Assembly (NCBI GenBank): GCA_963920635.1
Contig: OY987298.1
Coordinates: 81,911,454 to 81,975,453, forward strand
Length of the DNA stretch: 64,000 nucleotides
Reading direction: 5' to 3'
Origin: Pseudeuparius sepicola
Taxonomy: Eukaryota > Arthropoda > Insecta > Coleoptera > Anthribidae
Positions within the stretch are counted from its first letter, which is position 1. Each line of letters opens with the position of its first letter. A model generated the notes under the pieces. It had not been told where the DNA came from, ran no database searches, and saw nothing but the letters and a program-made list of their open reading frames with translations. The position numbers and the translations under genes are program-made. Below are positions 12,516 to 22,675 of this stretch, one piece after another.

Positions 12516-13304
12516 GTGCGCTCGATATTGCGACTCCCTCGCTGGACGGCCGCCGTCATCCTGGAGCGGCTCTTAACATGGTTCCCGGGGATGATATATT
12601 GGGCAGAGACAATCCCAACGCCGCACGACACAACAAGAACATTGGTGAGAATTTGGGTTTCCCTTTACCACACGTGGTATGTCTTCCTGGCAGGAGTGGA
12701 CCCGGCGACCTGTGAGTGTATATGGTGCCGCTACAGCGCAGAATGGGAACAACGCGGATTTGAGGGACCGCCACCGCATGTTCCCTGGCCTAGCTGGCCC
12801 CAACCCGAAAGAGCCCAGCCAACACCACCCTCTCAAGGTAGCTCTGCACGTTCCGCGCCTGGCCCGGTAAGGCGATCATCAGGTACCAGACCGCCACGCG
12901 TAGGCCACCTGCTCCCCACCTGACTGCCGTCTCATGGTAGGCCACCCCCAGGGGCTACATCGGCAAACGCACCCGCCGCATCGCCGCCAACCACACGACG
13001 ACCACCCCCATTGGCCACGCCGGCGAACGCAACCACAGCGCTACCGCCAGTCGTGCGCCAGCCACCCTTCCTGACCACGCCAGATAATGCACCAGCCACG
13101 TCGACGCCAGTCGACCGACTGCCACCACCCTCAACCCTTAACCCAGTCCTCGTGCCCGAGGAAGACTGGGGACTAGAGTGTACATTGCGTGACTCGGAGG
13201 TGGAGTTTCGTAGGTCACCTCCACCTCTAATACCGCTGGACAATCATGTGTTGACGTGGATAGAGTTTAAAAAGGAGCCAGAATCACACCCTGGTGCTGG
13301 GTAA
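12516..13304 (+). CDS. GC-rich, proline-rich coding island of unknown origin
   Basis: A block of about 800 bp with GC content far above its neighbours carries two long open stretches on the plus strand. The first, 12516-12923, has a Trp/Tyr-rich part with clustered Cys (DPATCECIWCRYSAEW) followed by Pro/Ser-rich sequence. The second, 13011-13304, is Pro/Thr-rich and ends in an acidic segment (EEDWGLECTLRDSEVEFRR). A frame change or stop separates them. An alternative frame at 12580-12710 also looks coding, so several frameshifts may be present. I do not recognise the family. It could be a retroelement Gag-like ORF or a captured host exon. Confidence 0.4.
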
Positions 13305-13447
13305 GGACGGACAGTGAGACAATGTAGTGCATGTTAAGTGAAAGTAAACAAGATAGTGGCTAAGTGTAAAGTTAAGGTAGTAATTAAGGTTGTAATCTTA
13401 GCTGTAAGTGCGTAATCAATTAGGATAGTTAGGATAGTTTAAGGTAA

Positions 13448-14098
13448 AAACAACGGGGGTAAAACTTACAGTCTCAGCTCCACAAACACAGCTTCTTTAA
13501 TCAACAGATCAACTGTACATATGTTTCGGCCCTCCTAGGGACAATTGACATTCCCATTCCATTCTCATTGGGTGTTCAACCGTTATGATGACTTGACGCT
13601 ATAAACTTCTCAAGTGGTCCCCTATGTTGCCTAATTCTTTTATTCACAACTACACAATTCCTCATGGTAAGATACATAATTTCTACTTTGTTAATTTGGC
13701 CCGTTTTTTACTGATTTTTTGTTGCTTTCAGAAGCCTCGATACAATTAAAAAGATTCTACTTATATCTACGTTTTTAATGTTTTGACAAAATCTAATTCT
13801 CAAAATAATTTTTACATATATGAATTTTCCACACTCACTTACTGTAGTTGACCATGTCTAGAAAGGTGAGCATCCATATTTTTTAGTCTATTTCATTATA
13901 TAATTTTATTATTGCTTATAAGTATTCTAGTGATCTAATGCAAAATATTTTTCTAGCTTGAAATATAAAAAATTTTCTCTGTATTGCTTTACTGCTGAAG
14001 ATGACCCCTAGAAGGGCCGAAACAAATGTACAGTTGATCTGTTGATTAAAGAAGCTGTGTTTGTGGAGCTGAGACTGTAAGTTTTACCCCCGTTGTTG
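13448..14098. mobile_element. Foldback MITE with TIRs of about 100 bp
   Basis: aacaacgggggtaaaactta at the left and its complement at the right (taagttttacccccgttgtt) are the ends of inverted repeats of about 100 bp that differ at only a few positions. The interior of about 450 bp is AT-rich and codes for nothing recognisable. Superfamily not assigned; no certain target duplication. Confidence 0.8.
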
Positions 14099-14770
14099 TA
14101 TTCTCCTACCCCACTTCAAGATATGGACTATTTCCTCAAGTTTAAGGTAAGTTAGGTTAGGAAAAAGGAACTTTAAGTAGCATAACAAGTAACTCAGTCA
14201 CATAATGTAAAAAGGTCAACTCAACACAAAAAGGGTGGAGAATCAGTTCAACATCTTTATTCAAAAATTAAATCTACTTTATTTAATTTTTTTATAAGGA
14301 GAGAGGAATGTGGTGCCCCTGCAGGAACTACAGAAAAAATAGCTTTCAAAAACTTATATTGTATTTACTTTGTCCTTCGTTCCATAAGCTTTTCAATGGC
14401 AATCATTGTCTTTTGTTAAACGTTTTTGTGAAACCTTGGTGTATAAAATAAACTGAAAAAAATATTATTTACAAAGTTATTTGCCGCCCCATCTGCGTTG
14501 TAAATTTGGTGGCAGTTTGGGGATTTCGAAAAAGGGCTCGAAATAACCGGCGGACCCTTACCTACGTGTCCAAAAATGAAGTTCCATTTTCGAAGAAAAA
14601 TCCAACTACGAAGAAAAGAAATTCCAGTTCCAACTAAAGAATAAAAGTAAGCACCCAGAGGTATCCTTTTGCTTTTTTATAATTACTTAAGTATGCACAG
14701 GAGATGGCCTTTGTATGAATGTTGTGTGAATTTAAGTTAAGTTGATATTATTACAAAAGGAGGCTGCGTA
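14099..14770. other. No supported gene
   Basis: AT-rich spacer between two foldback elements; nothing recognisable. Confidence 0.5.
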
Positions 14771-15670
14771 TATATACACTGTGTTCATTTGAAAACAGTC
14801 CACCCTTAATATTTTTAAAACTACGAAAAAAATCAGAAATCGCCGGGACCCGTCAATTTTTGTTCGGAGGGGGAACTTCTTTGACGTACAGGTCATGTTG
14901 ACAAATTCACCCCTGTATCACCCACCACCCCTAACTTTAAAATTTTAAATGGGAATACCCCTTTGTGATACATCTTTTTAAAGCTGATGTTATTGCGAAT
15001 ACAACTCATTTTTATTTTTGAAATCCGATGATGTTTGAAGTTATGGGTAAAAAACGGTTTTTTCGTAATTTAAAATAAATTACTTTTTACCCTAGACTTT
15101 CAACAGCATTGACATGGGGAAATAAAACAAACGTGTATAAAACCCCTCCCACAAAAATTGAGGATCTGAAGAACAGAATAACAGAAGAATGCCAACGTAG
15201 TTTTCGCGACACATTTGTTAAAGTAAGAGCGGAATGTGAACAGATATTGTACTACTGTCTAGCGACTAATGGAGCTCATTTTGAAAATTTAATAAAATAA
15301 GTAGCCACACAATCATTGTGTTATTTCCCCATGTGAATGCTGTTGAAAATCTAGGGTAAAAAGTAATTTATTTAAAACTATGAAAAAACAGTTTTTTACC
15401 CATAACTTCTCCAAACATCATCGGATTTTAAAAAATAAAAATGAGTTGTACATCAGCTATAAAATGATGTATCACAAAGGGGGTATTCCCATTTGAAATT
15501 TTAAAGTTAGGGGTGGTGGGGGTTACAAGGGTGAATTTGTCAACATGTCCTGTACGTCAAAGAAGTTCCTCCTCCGAACAAAAATTGACGGGTCCCGGCG
15601 ATTTCTGATTTCTTTCGTAGTTTTAAAAATATTAAGGGTGGATTGTTTGAAAATGAACACAGTGTATATT
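14771..15670. mobile_element. Foldback element enclosing a transposase tail
   Basis: Arms of about 345 bp starting tatacactgtgttcattt and ending aaatgaacacagtgtata are inverted copies with roughly 85-90 percent identity by eye. The middle segment of about 200 bp encodes the C-terminus of a transposase. The arrangement suggests a Tc1/mariner-superfamily element whose interior was reduced to the last transposase codons. Confidence 0.75.
15109..15300 (+). pseudogene. C-terminal fragment of Tc1/mariner-superfamily transposase
   Basis: 63 residues; the family-like tail is KTPPTKIEDLKNRITEEC followed by a Cys-x-x-x-NG-x-HFE-x-LI ending. In many insect DDE (IS630/Tc1/mariner) transposases, a tail of the form PP-x-I-DLK-x-RI-x-EC, then C-x-x-x-NG-x-HFE-x-L, follows the last catalytic Glu. 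Here the catalytic core is absent, so it is only a relic within the foldback. Confidence 0.65.
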
Positions 15671-16141
15671 TAGATAGTAATAGCTTGATATTATATATAT
15701 ATATATTTATAAAATTATGATTTGTTTTTAAGTTGGCCGATGTTCGACGAGGTTCCAAGGCAGCAATAGAAAACAAGCACAGTATGCAACCCAAATTACA
15801 CTAAAACATGATCTGGATACACAGCGCAAAGCGTTCCCACACCGCGCCAGTGAATATTGTGAATACAACAGGTGGTAAACAAAGGCAAAACGGCAGATTT
15901 TGGATATATTGCTTTATTGTTTTCTTTTTCTCTCTAGGTACAGATTTACTAAGGATCGGATGGTACAATAATTATATTAAAAAGAAACTAGAATTTTCGA
16001 TAATTGGTTTCAAATAAATAACCATCTGTTTATTCAGTAGAAAAAAACACACTGTAAGTTTCGAAATTTTTAAACACGTCACAGTAGTAGTAGTAGTTAT
16101 TTCTCGGTAGTTATTTCTGTTGCTCGTAATTCGTTTATTAA
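15671..16141. other. No supported gene; short TAG repeat
   Basis: AT-rich spacer with a (TAG)5 run near 16084-16098. It may contain the 3' UTR of the tyrosine recombinase gene that ends at 16142 on the minus strand. Confidence 0.4.
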
Positions 16142-16923
16142 TTATTGTAAGTGATGCTTTTCATCCATTTGTAGGTAAGGTTTAATGGAGGAGGCAGTAG
16201 AATGTCCTGTTAACTGAATTAACTGCTGTTCTCCGATCCCCTTTTTTGCTAATTGAGAAACTGCCGCAGATCTAAAACAAAATTTTGTCAGTAATAATTC
16301 GGTTTAGATATTAAAAATATTATTTATGTCGTACTACCTTTTTGAATAATTAGTAGGTAATCAATGTCTAGACCAATTTCTTTGGCTGCCTCCTTAGTCC
16401 ATTTGGATAGTAGATTTTTTCCCACCGGTATATTTTTCTATCAAAAAGAATTTTTGCAATTAGGATTCCGAGTTAAGTCTTTCTACAGTTATGTTTGGTA
16501 TTCTTTTTTCCAACAACTTTCGGTAGGTATAAGCGAATGGGACATTTTTCTGGTTCTATGCTATTTGTGATTAGCCATTTGTTTTGGCAACATTGGTTGT
16601 CTCCGCCCTGACAAGTTTTTGTAAATAAAGGATTGTAAATAATACGGTTTGAGAAAGTACCGTCGGTATTTTTCTCTTCTTGAAAAAACCATGTCATGCA
16701 ATTCGCTGCTTCTCCTCCACGATATTATAAAACATTTTTTGGAGACCACTCGGGGTGATTTCATCACAAGAAGTTATTATTTTATGTAGTTCATTCACTC
16801 TAAGAGCATCGGCACTTCGTTTTATTTTATTGGCGTTTATCTGAAAACCAACAATAAAATGATACATGCTTACCACAGTAAACTATAAATAATAAACCTG
16901 TAGAGTTTTCCTTAACACACTTT
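16142..16923 (-). pseudogene. 3' part of a split DUF3504/Crypton-like tyrosine recombinase gene
   Basis: Three exon parts on the minus strand: 16923-16898 (interrupted exon), 16840-16338 and 16271-16142. They are separated by introns of 57 bp (16841-16897) and 66 bp (16272-16337) with GT..AG ends. Tyrosine recombinase landmarks are visible: RGGEAANCMTWFF (box I Arg), CPIRLYLPKVVGKK, a segment SKWTKEAAKEIGLDI, then a Y-S-K-R stretch where the catalytic His-x-x-Arg is normally seen (His replaced by Tyr), LTGHSTASSIKPYL with the last His and the nucleophilic Tyr, and a stop at 16142. At least two frameshifts (near 16710 and 16490) break it. The N-terminal part lies at 55787-56277, on the far side of the Maverick insertion; exon phase matches across the CACTTT duplication. 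Confidence 0.8.
16918..16923. repeat. Target site duplication (CACTTT), left of outer Maverick
   Basis: CACTTT directly precedes the TIR end AGTAGGTAATG and is repeated at 55787-55792 after the mirrored end. A 6-bp duplication is the hallmark of Maverick/Polinton integration. Confidence 0.9.
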
Positions 16924-18503
16924 AGTAGGTAATGCCTTACTTTGGACTGGGAAAATTCTTATCAGCTGGGTCAGGGGTTATCAGCGAGGTCAAGTCACCC
17001 CTGATCAGAGGTGTTAATTGGGGTCAAGGGGTCATCAGCGGCACGCGCCCTCAGGTGTTAATTACAGGTGTGTCAATGATCTTGGTGATCTTTGGGTGTT
17101 AATTGTTTTGATAAGAGGGGGTTATCAGCGGCACGCGCCCTCAGGTGTTAATTACAGGTGTGTCAACGACACGCGCCTCTGTCTTATCGCTCCGTGGGAA
17201 ATTTCTTATCGGGTGTTAATTCCATCACGTGGCCTCTGACGTCACATTCCTGTCACTCCTCTCGATCTCTCGGTCGTCGCGGCGTTGCCGGATCCTCGAT
17301 TCCTTCCTGGGATGCGACGTTGCCTTTTCCTGGAATGGCGCCAAATTCAAAATTCTGAAAAATAAAAAATCCTCGCCGGGGTTCGAACATACGACCGTCG
17401 ATTCATGAGTCCGACGCGCCAACCAACTAGGCTATCGGCGCACTCGGAAAAATTACTTTAAAACGGTGTAAACTAGAATCTGGGTGACGTCACAGAATTA
17501 GGAATAAGTACTGGGTGTCTCAAATCTCGTATAGGTACAGGGTGGACCAAGAACAAAAAAATTAATTTCTCTGACGTCAGGGTGTGACAAGAAACAATGC
17601 CAGAAGGGCCTTAATAATTTGATCACGGGACGAAGAACTGGCCAATCGTAACGCTCTAACCCATGATGCGTGCCTAGTCACGTGGTCTCTAACGTAAAAT
17701 TCTTATCGCCGCTTTGGATCTCTTGATCATCGCGATGTTGTCGGATCCTCGATTAATTCCGTGGATGCGACGTTGCCAATTCCTGGAATAGCGCCAAATT
17801 TTGAAATCTTGAAAAAATTGCAACGCTGTGACGTCAACATGTGACAAAAAATTCAAAACCGCCTTAATAGTTTCATCACGTGACTAAGGATGATTACAGG
17901 GTGATTCAAAATTCATGTACAAGAAACAAAGCCGAAAGACGTTAATAATTTCATCACGTGGCCTTGTAGAACTAAGTATACAGGGTAATTCAAAACTCGT
18001 ACAAGTATAGGGTGTACCAAGGAAAATAAATATCTCTGACGTCAGGTTGTAACAAAAACAATGCCAAAAGGACGTTAATAGTTTCATCACGTGACTAAGA
18101 ATAAATACAGGGTGATTCAAAATTCATGTACAAGGTCTCACAGAAACAAAGCCAAAAAGACCTAATTTCATCACGTGACCTCGTATAAGTAAGTATACAG
18201 GGTGATACAAAATTCATGTACAAGGTTTGACAAAAAAAAGCCAAAAAAGGCCTAATTTCAGAACTAAGTATACAGGGTGATCCAAAATTCATGTGCAGGG
18301 TTTGACAGAAAAAAAAGCAAAGACAAAAAGACCTAATTTCAGCTCGTAGTTTCTGACGTAAAATTCTCATCGCAACGCTCTCACGTTAAGATGTGACAAA
18401 AATGCGAAAAGGTCTTAATAATTTGATCACATGATCTCGTGGTACTAAGAACACATGATAGGAGAAATACAAGGCGAGAGAAAAATACAGAGTGAACAAA
18501 AGT
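16924..18503. repeat. Left terminal inverted repeat of outer Maverick
   Basis: Matches 54040-55786 inverted, with substitutions and several indels; the right copy has about 95 extra bp of the ggtgttaatt repeats near 55450 and further repeat units near 54100. Outer part: repeats of aggtgttaatt and ggttatcagc. Inner part (about 17880-18340): several copies of a unit with tacagggtgattcaaaattc and tcacgtgat. It also holds a tRNA-like sequence at 17371-17443. The two TIRs are visibly more diverged than the arms of the nested palindrome. Confidence 0.88.
17371..17443 (-). ncRNA. tRNA-like (Met-like, CAT) pol III promoter sequence in left TIR
   Basis: Read on the minus strand: a perfect A-box-like tagcctagttgg, an anticodon-loop-like ctcatga and a B-box-like gttcgaaccc, with tRNA spacing. 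The anticodon stem is imperfect, and the T stem and acceptor stem do not pair properly, so this is tRNA-derived rather than a working tRNA. The same sequence is in the right TIR (55168-55240). Confidence 0.6.
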
Positions 18504-20177
18504 TCGGTAAAAAAATTAAATGTGCCCTAATGGCACCTCGTTGGAATCGTCTCGGCGTGAGGATCACGAATTTGAAATGAAAAACTTTAAAGTCTTATCG
18601 CGGAAGATCGGGCGTGTGGAACATACTCTTACAGCACTTTGTTGGAATCGTCTCGACGTTGGGAACACGAATTTGAAATGAAAAATTTTAAAGTCTTATC
18701 GATTGAGATCGGACGTGTGGAAGATGCCCTTACGGCACTTTGTTTTAATTGTTTCGTTACGAGGATAACGAATTTGAAATAAAAAACTTTAAAATCTTAT
18801 CGCGGGAGATCGAGCTAGTGGAACGTACTCTTACGACACTTTGTTGGAATCGACTCGACGTTAGGAACACGAATTTGAAATAAAAAATCTTTAAAGTCTT
18901 ATCGCGGGAGATCGAGCACACTTAGAATAAAACGAATAATTAAAAAATGATCAGGAGATTGAGAAAAATCTAAATATGTCATAAAATGACAACTTCCGGT
19001 GTCAATTTTCGTGTGTGAGGAATATACCCTTCCGGCACCTCGTTCGAATCGTCTCGGCATGAGGATCACGAATTTGAAGTAAAAAATCTTTAAAGTCTTA
19101 TCGCGGGAGATCCCGCACACTTAGAACAGAACTAACAATTAAAAAATGATCAGGACATCGAAGAGATCCAAATATGTCATAAAATGTCAACTTTTGGTGT
19201 CAATTTCCAGTGAGGAATATGCCCTTGTGGCACCTCGTTGGAATCGTCTCGACGCCAGTAACATTAATATAACCCTCGTTCATAAATACACAGTCAGATG
19301 TAGAAAAATTAAACGAAAACGAGTCTAATCAAAGCACATTTGGGGGAGACAAAAAGAACTGTTGGAAAAATGTAAAATACGGGTTGGAATAAAATACATA
19401 ACAGGAATTTCTTACCCAACGGATGCTGATTTCTCCGAATACACGCACCAACGTAGGAACGCTTCTCTAGAGTTAGATGGGACGGGTTCGGGGCCATAAA
19501 AGAAGATGATTTGAAATTGTGTCGTTAGAAAAAAGTTATATGTATTTAATTTATACTGCTCAAACATCAAATTTGCATTCTGCTAATAAGTGTGTGTAAA
19601 TACATGTGGCTTATCACTAAAAATTATCAAAGGTTATCACCGTACGCTGGCCCTAACGGACTTTTGTTCATAACAAGTACTTATCGCTAAAAATTACCAA
19701 AGGTTATCACACCTTGACCCTCTTGGTTAATAATAAAATTTTACGATAATTTTCAACAACGGTCACTTTGGTTTACCAGAAAACTTTGTAACTAAGCCAA
19801 ACATCTTTAATAAACTGACTTGATTGACATTTTAGAATTTCCAAAGATATAAAACATTACGGTTATAACAATAAAATTTGAATTTTTAACGTGATGTTTT
19901 GGCGTTTTCGCAACGTACCATTTTGGTGTTTCCTTGACATTTAACGATAACTCAGCAAAACAGAATTTTAATTCTTTCTGTTTAAATAAGTGTTAAATTA
20001 AAAAAAAATCGTACAAACTTCTATAATTTTTCACAAAAGTCCCACAAATTGTACAAATTAAGAGACAGCGTAATACAAAAACATGTCACATTAGGAAAGT
20101 TGAAAAGGCATTACCCTCTCATCATACAGAATTCAATAGAAATGATTCGGTCAATACTACACCATCGCAAAAGAAAA
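18504..20177. other. Left interior of outer Maverick: repeats, no gene
   Basis: From about 18525 to 19270 the block holds a tandem array of about 100-bp units (four), then two units of about 200 bp, recognised by cctcgttggaatcgtctcg and tttaaagtcttatcgcggga. From 19271 to 20177 it is AT-rich, with a diverged repeat of aaggttatcac near 19630 and 19700. No Polinton gene is recognisable. Confidence 0.6.
18525..19270. repeat. Tandem array of about 100-bp units
   Basis: Units start near 18533, 18636, 18737, 18837, 19040 and 19232 with cactttgttggaatcg or cacctcgttggaatcg and contain atcacgaatttgaaat. The later two units are about twice as long. Short ORFs inside are products of the repeat. Confidence 0.8.
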
Positions 20178-20183
20178 TGTCGA
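20178..20183. repeat. Target site duplication (TGTCGA) of inner palindromic element
   Basis: TGTCGA precedes AGTAGATAGGCT at the left end and is found again at 45724-45729, right after the mirrored end. It is 6 bp, as for Mavericks. Confidence 0.85.
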
Positions 20184-20742
20184 AGTAGATAGGCTATGTC
20201 GGTACGAGCCCACTTTCCCCATGTATTTCTTATGGGGGCTAAAACGTGGTCAAAACGTGACCAAATTTCTCCGGCCCGACTTTCTCCGACGCGACCGAAG
20301 GTGCCCGATCTCGCCGACCGTTGACCTTCGCTCTCAACCCCGGGGTGCCCGTCATTATCCCTCAGACCGTTGACCTTCGCTCCAGCCGCGACATGTCACG
20401 ACTCGCAACTAATAAAAACCCTAAATCATAATTAAGCCATGACGTCCCCCTGTCGACCTTTAGCCGCGGCCATGCATGGATTTTTGCTACCACCTCTGCC
20501 TGCGTATTTTTGCGTCCGCGACGCCGAGACATGTCGAGACTCGCAACTAATAAAAACCTATAACACCTATAGAAAAATACCAGCTTGCAATATGTACGTG
20601 ATGTAATTCCTCGGAAAAAAGTACTTTCTCTTTGTCGGAATAAGCGCCTATGAAACGAGCACGCTGATCTCATCGGTACTGGCGATAAAAAATTTGTAGG
20701 AAAAGTGTAATAAAGAATAGATATGAGATACATATGAGTGTA

Positions 20743-20746
20743 TACA
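20743..20746. repeat. TACA target duplication, left of errantivirus
   Basis: TACA precedes the 5' LTR and follows the 3' LTR at 29424-29427. Gypsy-group errantiviruses make 4-bp duplications. Confidence 0.85.
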
Positions 20747-21161
20747 TGTTATATCCGACCTCAAGCATCACCTTGATCATAACCTTGTTTTTACCCTTGA
20801 TTCTGTTTACTGTTGGATATTATGTTCTCATTCTCTATTGTTCAAGATGCTTACTACAAAGATATCATTTTCCATTGTATATTGTTCTAGAATGATTACT
20901 AGAACATATCATATTCCTTTTGAGTATTGTTAAAACTTGCTTACTGCAAGAATTGCAGAATTTGATCTTCCCTTTGTCTTTATATTCTTTTCCCATGAGA
21001 ACCACAACACCTCAGCATAACAGATCTGTATAAATAGGACCTAGTAAAGTAAGAGTGAAAAAATTCTAGTCTTGTCTGTAGTCTAAGCCGAAACTCTGTA
21101 ACTCGCGTTACTCAAATAAAAGTTTTTTAAAAAAGTCTTCGTCTTCACGTCGCCCGTAACA
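20747..21161 (+). repeat. 5' LTR of errantivirus
   Basis: 415 bp, TGTTATATCC...CCCGTAACA. A TATA box (tataaata) lies at 21029-21036 and a poly(A) signal (aataaa) at about 21115, so U3-R-U5 order is as expected. Identical by eye to 29009-29423 and, inverted, to 44746-45160. Confidence 0.95.
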
Positions 21162-21164
21162 ATT

Positions 21165-21182
21165 TGGTGTCAGAAGTGGGAT
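21165..21182 (+). promoter_or_regulatory. Primer-binding site (tRNA-Leu type)
   Basis: tggtgtcagaagtgggat, three bases after the 5' LTR. Its complement ends in CCA and fits the 3' end of a tRNA-Leu (recognition from knowledge of tRNA-Leu T-arm and acceptor sequences). Confidence 0.75.
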
Positions 21183-21376
21183 CCTCGATAAAAGGGTCTT
21201 CAACGAGGGAGATCCGGAGGCACTTAGAAGGACAGTCTCCTCGGGGGTCACCACACCACTACGATTGGAGCCAGCTGAAAAGGGTCTTCGACAGGGAGAT
21301 CCGGAGGCACTAAGAAGGACAGTCTCCTGAGGCCAGCATCCAGCAACAACAGCAGCATCAACGACATCCAGCGAGC

Positions 21377-21393
21377 ATGAAGTTACTTCTATT
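21377..21393 (+). CDS. env: Env leader mini-exon (start codon and first codons, before donor GTAAGT)
   Basis: An ATG at 21377 starts five codons that are rich in Leu, then two bases, then a strong donor GTAAGT at 21394. The phase fits the acceptor TTACAG at 27082-27087, in front of the env frame. Joining the two would give env a short hydrophobic N-terminal signal sequence that is otherwise not well formed in the genomic env ORF. Spliced env RNAs are known for gypsy-group errantiviruses; the specific use of this pair is inference. The ATG lies upstream of the gag ATG (21479), so unspliced RNA would carry it as a short upstream ORF. Confidence 0.6.
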
Positions 21394-21478
21394 GTAAGTG
21401 AAAAACTTGAAGTGAATTTTATTTGTGATTTTTTTTTGAACTTTCTACGTTATAACGATATTAACTTTTCATTTCAAC

Positions 21479-22675
21479 ATGCCTAATAACGAAGCTATAA
21501 ACTCTAATGTAAACAATGAAGCAAACGCTTCAAATAACGACGAAGTACCATTTAAATTAAGCGAAATATTTTCTATCATCCCTGAATACGATGGGGATCA
21601 AATCAATTTAAATACTTTTATCATTGCATGTGATAGGGCCATGCAAATGACTGTTGGCGACCAAGCCATTTTACTTGTTATAAAAATTAAAAATCAATTA
21701 AAGGGACGTGCAGCCCAACTCATTAATTCAAGAGATTTGAGTACCTGGCGCGAAATCAAACAATTACTTAACGTTCATTTCGGAGATCCTCGCGATCTAA
21801 CTTCATTAATTCAAGATTTACAAAGAATGTGTCAATCCCAAAATGAAAATGCTTTGACTTTTGTAGGCAGAGTTCAAACTCACTGCTCGAAAATGTATGC
21901 CGCAATAGGAAAACAAAGCCTTCTCACTAGGGAACAAAAAGAATCGCAAGCTACATTAATCGATAGCATGTGCCTAAATACAGTTTTGACAGGTTTAGAA
22001 CCAAGAATAGGGCAACTAATTCGTGCTAGCAATCCACCCAACATGATGGATGCTATAGCTTTAATTAAGAGAGAATTGCAACTTTCTTATTTTGAAAATC
22101 AAAAATTTCAGAGGCAAAATCGTGTACCAGTCTTCAATAATAATATCAAAAGAACCAGTAATAATTTTCCAAAATTTTGTAATTATTGCAAAAGAAATGG
22201 ACATACTATCAATGAATGTCGAACTAAAAATCAAAATAATTATTACAGAAATGGTCCAAATCCTTCTAGCTACTCTAACAATTTCCAAAATAACTCCCAA
22301 AGAAATAATTTCTCCCAAAATAGGTTCCATCAAAGACCATCTTTTCCTCAGCAAAATAATTTTCAAACTCCTTCTTTCCAACCTAGGAATCACCCTCAAA
22401 ACTTCCAACCAAGAAATCAACCTCCTAGAAATTTTTCTAATAATATTCCTAGAAACAATTTCCCAAGAACTTTTAATAATAATTCAGGTTTCCAGCCTTC
22501 TAATCAAAATTTTACTCCTAGATTCCCAAATTCAAATCCAAATAACCAAAATAGAACTCCCCAACAACATTATCTGGGCCAAAGCGAAATTTTTCAATTA
22601 ACAGCCTCGGACCAGAATCCTATTCCCAACTTCAAGAATCTTGGTATGACCAATACGGACCAAACGTTTGCATAA
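21479..22675 (+). CDS. gag: Errantivirus Gag polyprotein
   Basis: 398 codons. Structural protein that packages the RNA and forms the particle core. The first 200 residues have a helical capsid-like character (for example DLSTWREIKQLLNVHFGDPR near residue 90). One zinc knuckle, CNYCKRNGHTINEC, lies at about residues 239-252; the rest is a low-complexity Asn/Pro/Gln/Phe-rich tail. The ATG follows the leader by about 85 nt from the env donor. Pol lies in the -1 frame and overlaps the gag end over 22555-22675, so Pol is expected from -1 frameshifting; no textbook slippery heptamer is evident in the overlap. Confidence 0.92.
   Translation: MPNNEAINSNVNNEANASNNDEVPFKLSEIFSIIPEYDGDQINLNTFIIACDRAMQMTVGDQAILLVIKIKNQLKGRAAQLINSRDLSTWREIKQLLNVHFGDPRDLTSLIQDLQRMCQSQNENALTFVGRVQTHCSKMYAAIGKQSLLTREQKESQATLIDSMCLNTVLTGLEPRIGQLIRASNPPNMMDAIALIKRELQLSYFENQKFQRQNRVPVFNNNIKRTSNNFPKFCNYCKRNGHTINECRTKNQNNYYRNGPNPSSYSNNFQNNSQRNNFSQNRFHQRPSFPQQNNFQTPSFQPRNHPQNFQPRNQPPRNFSNNIPRNNFPRTFNNNSGFQPSNQNFTPRFPNSNPNNQNRTPQQHYLGQSEIFQLTASDQNPIPNFKNLGMTNTDQTFA

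Noticed and set aside
17018..17358. Short ORFs in the outer TIR as genes
   Set aside because: They consist of the aggtgttaatt/atcagcggcacgcg repeats and change between the two TIR copies.
17884..18370. Cys/Phe-rich ORFs in the TIR (also 54240-54726) as conserved genes
   Set aside because: They repeat every unit of the tacagggtgattcaaaattc array, so they are repeat translations, although conserved between TIRs.
20362..20733. 123-codon minus-strand ORF near the inner element end (also 45174-45545)
   Set aside because: No domain, partly overlaps the LTR flank and GC-rich TIR sequence; kept open by chance as far as I can tell.
22092..22601. A second, overlapping gene in the gag tail
   Set aside because: It is a shadow frame of the Asn/Phe-rich gag tail; the Ile-rich composition follows from the AAT/ATT codon bias.
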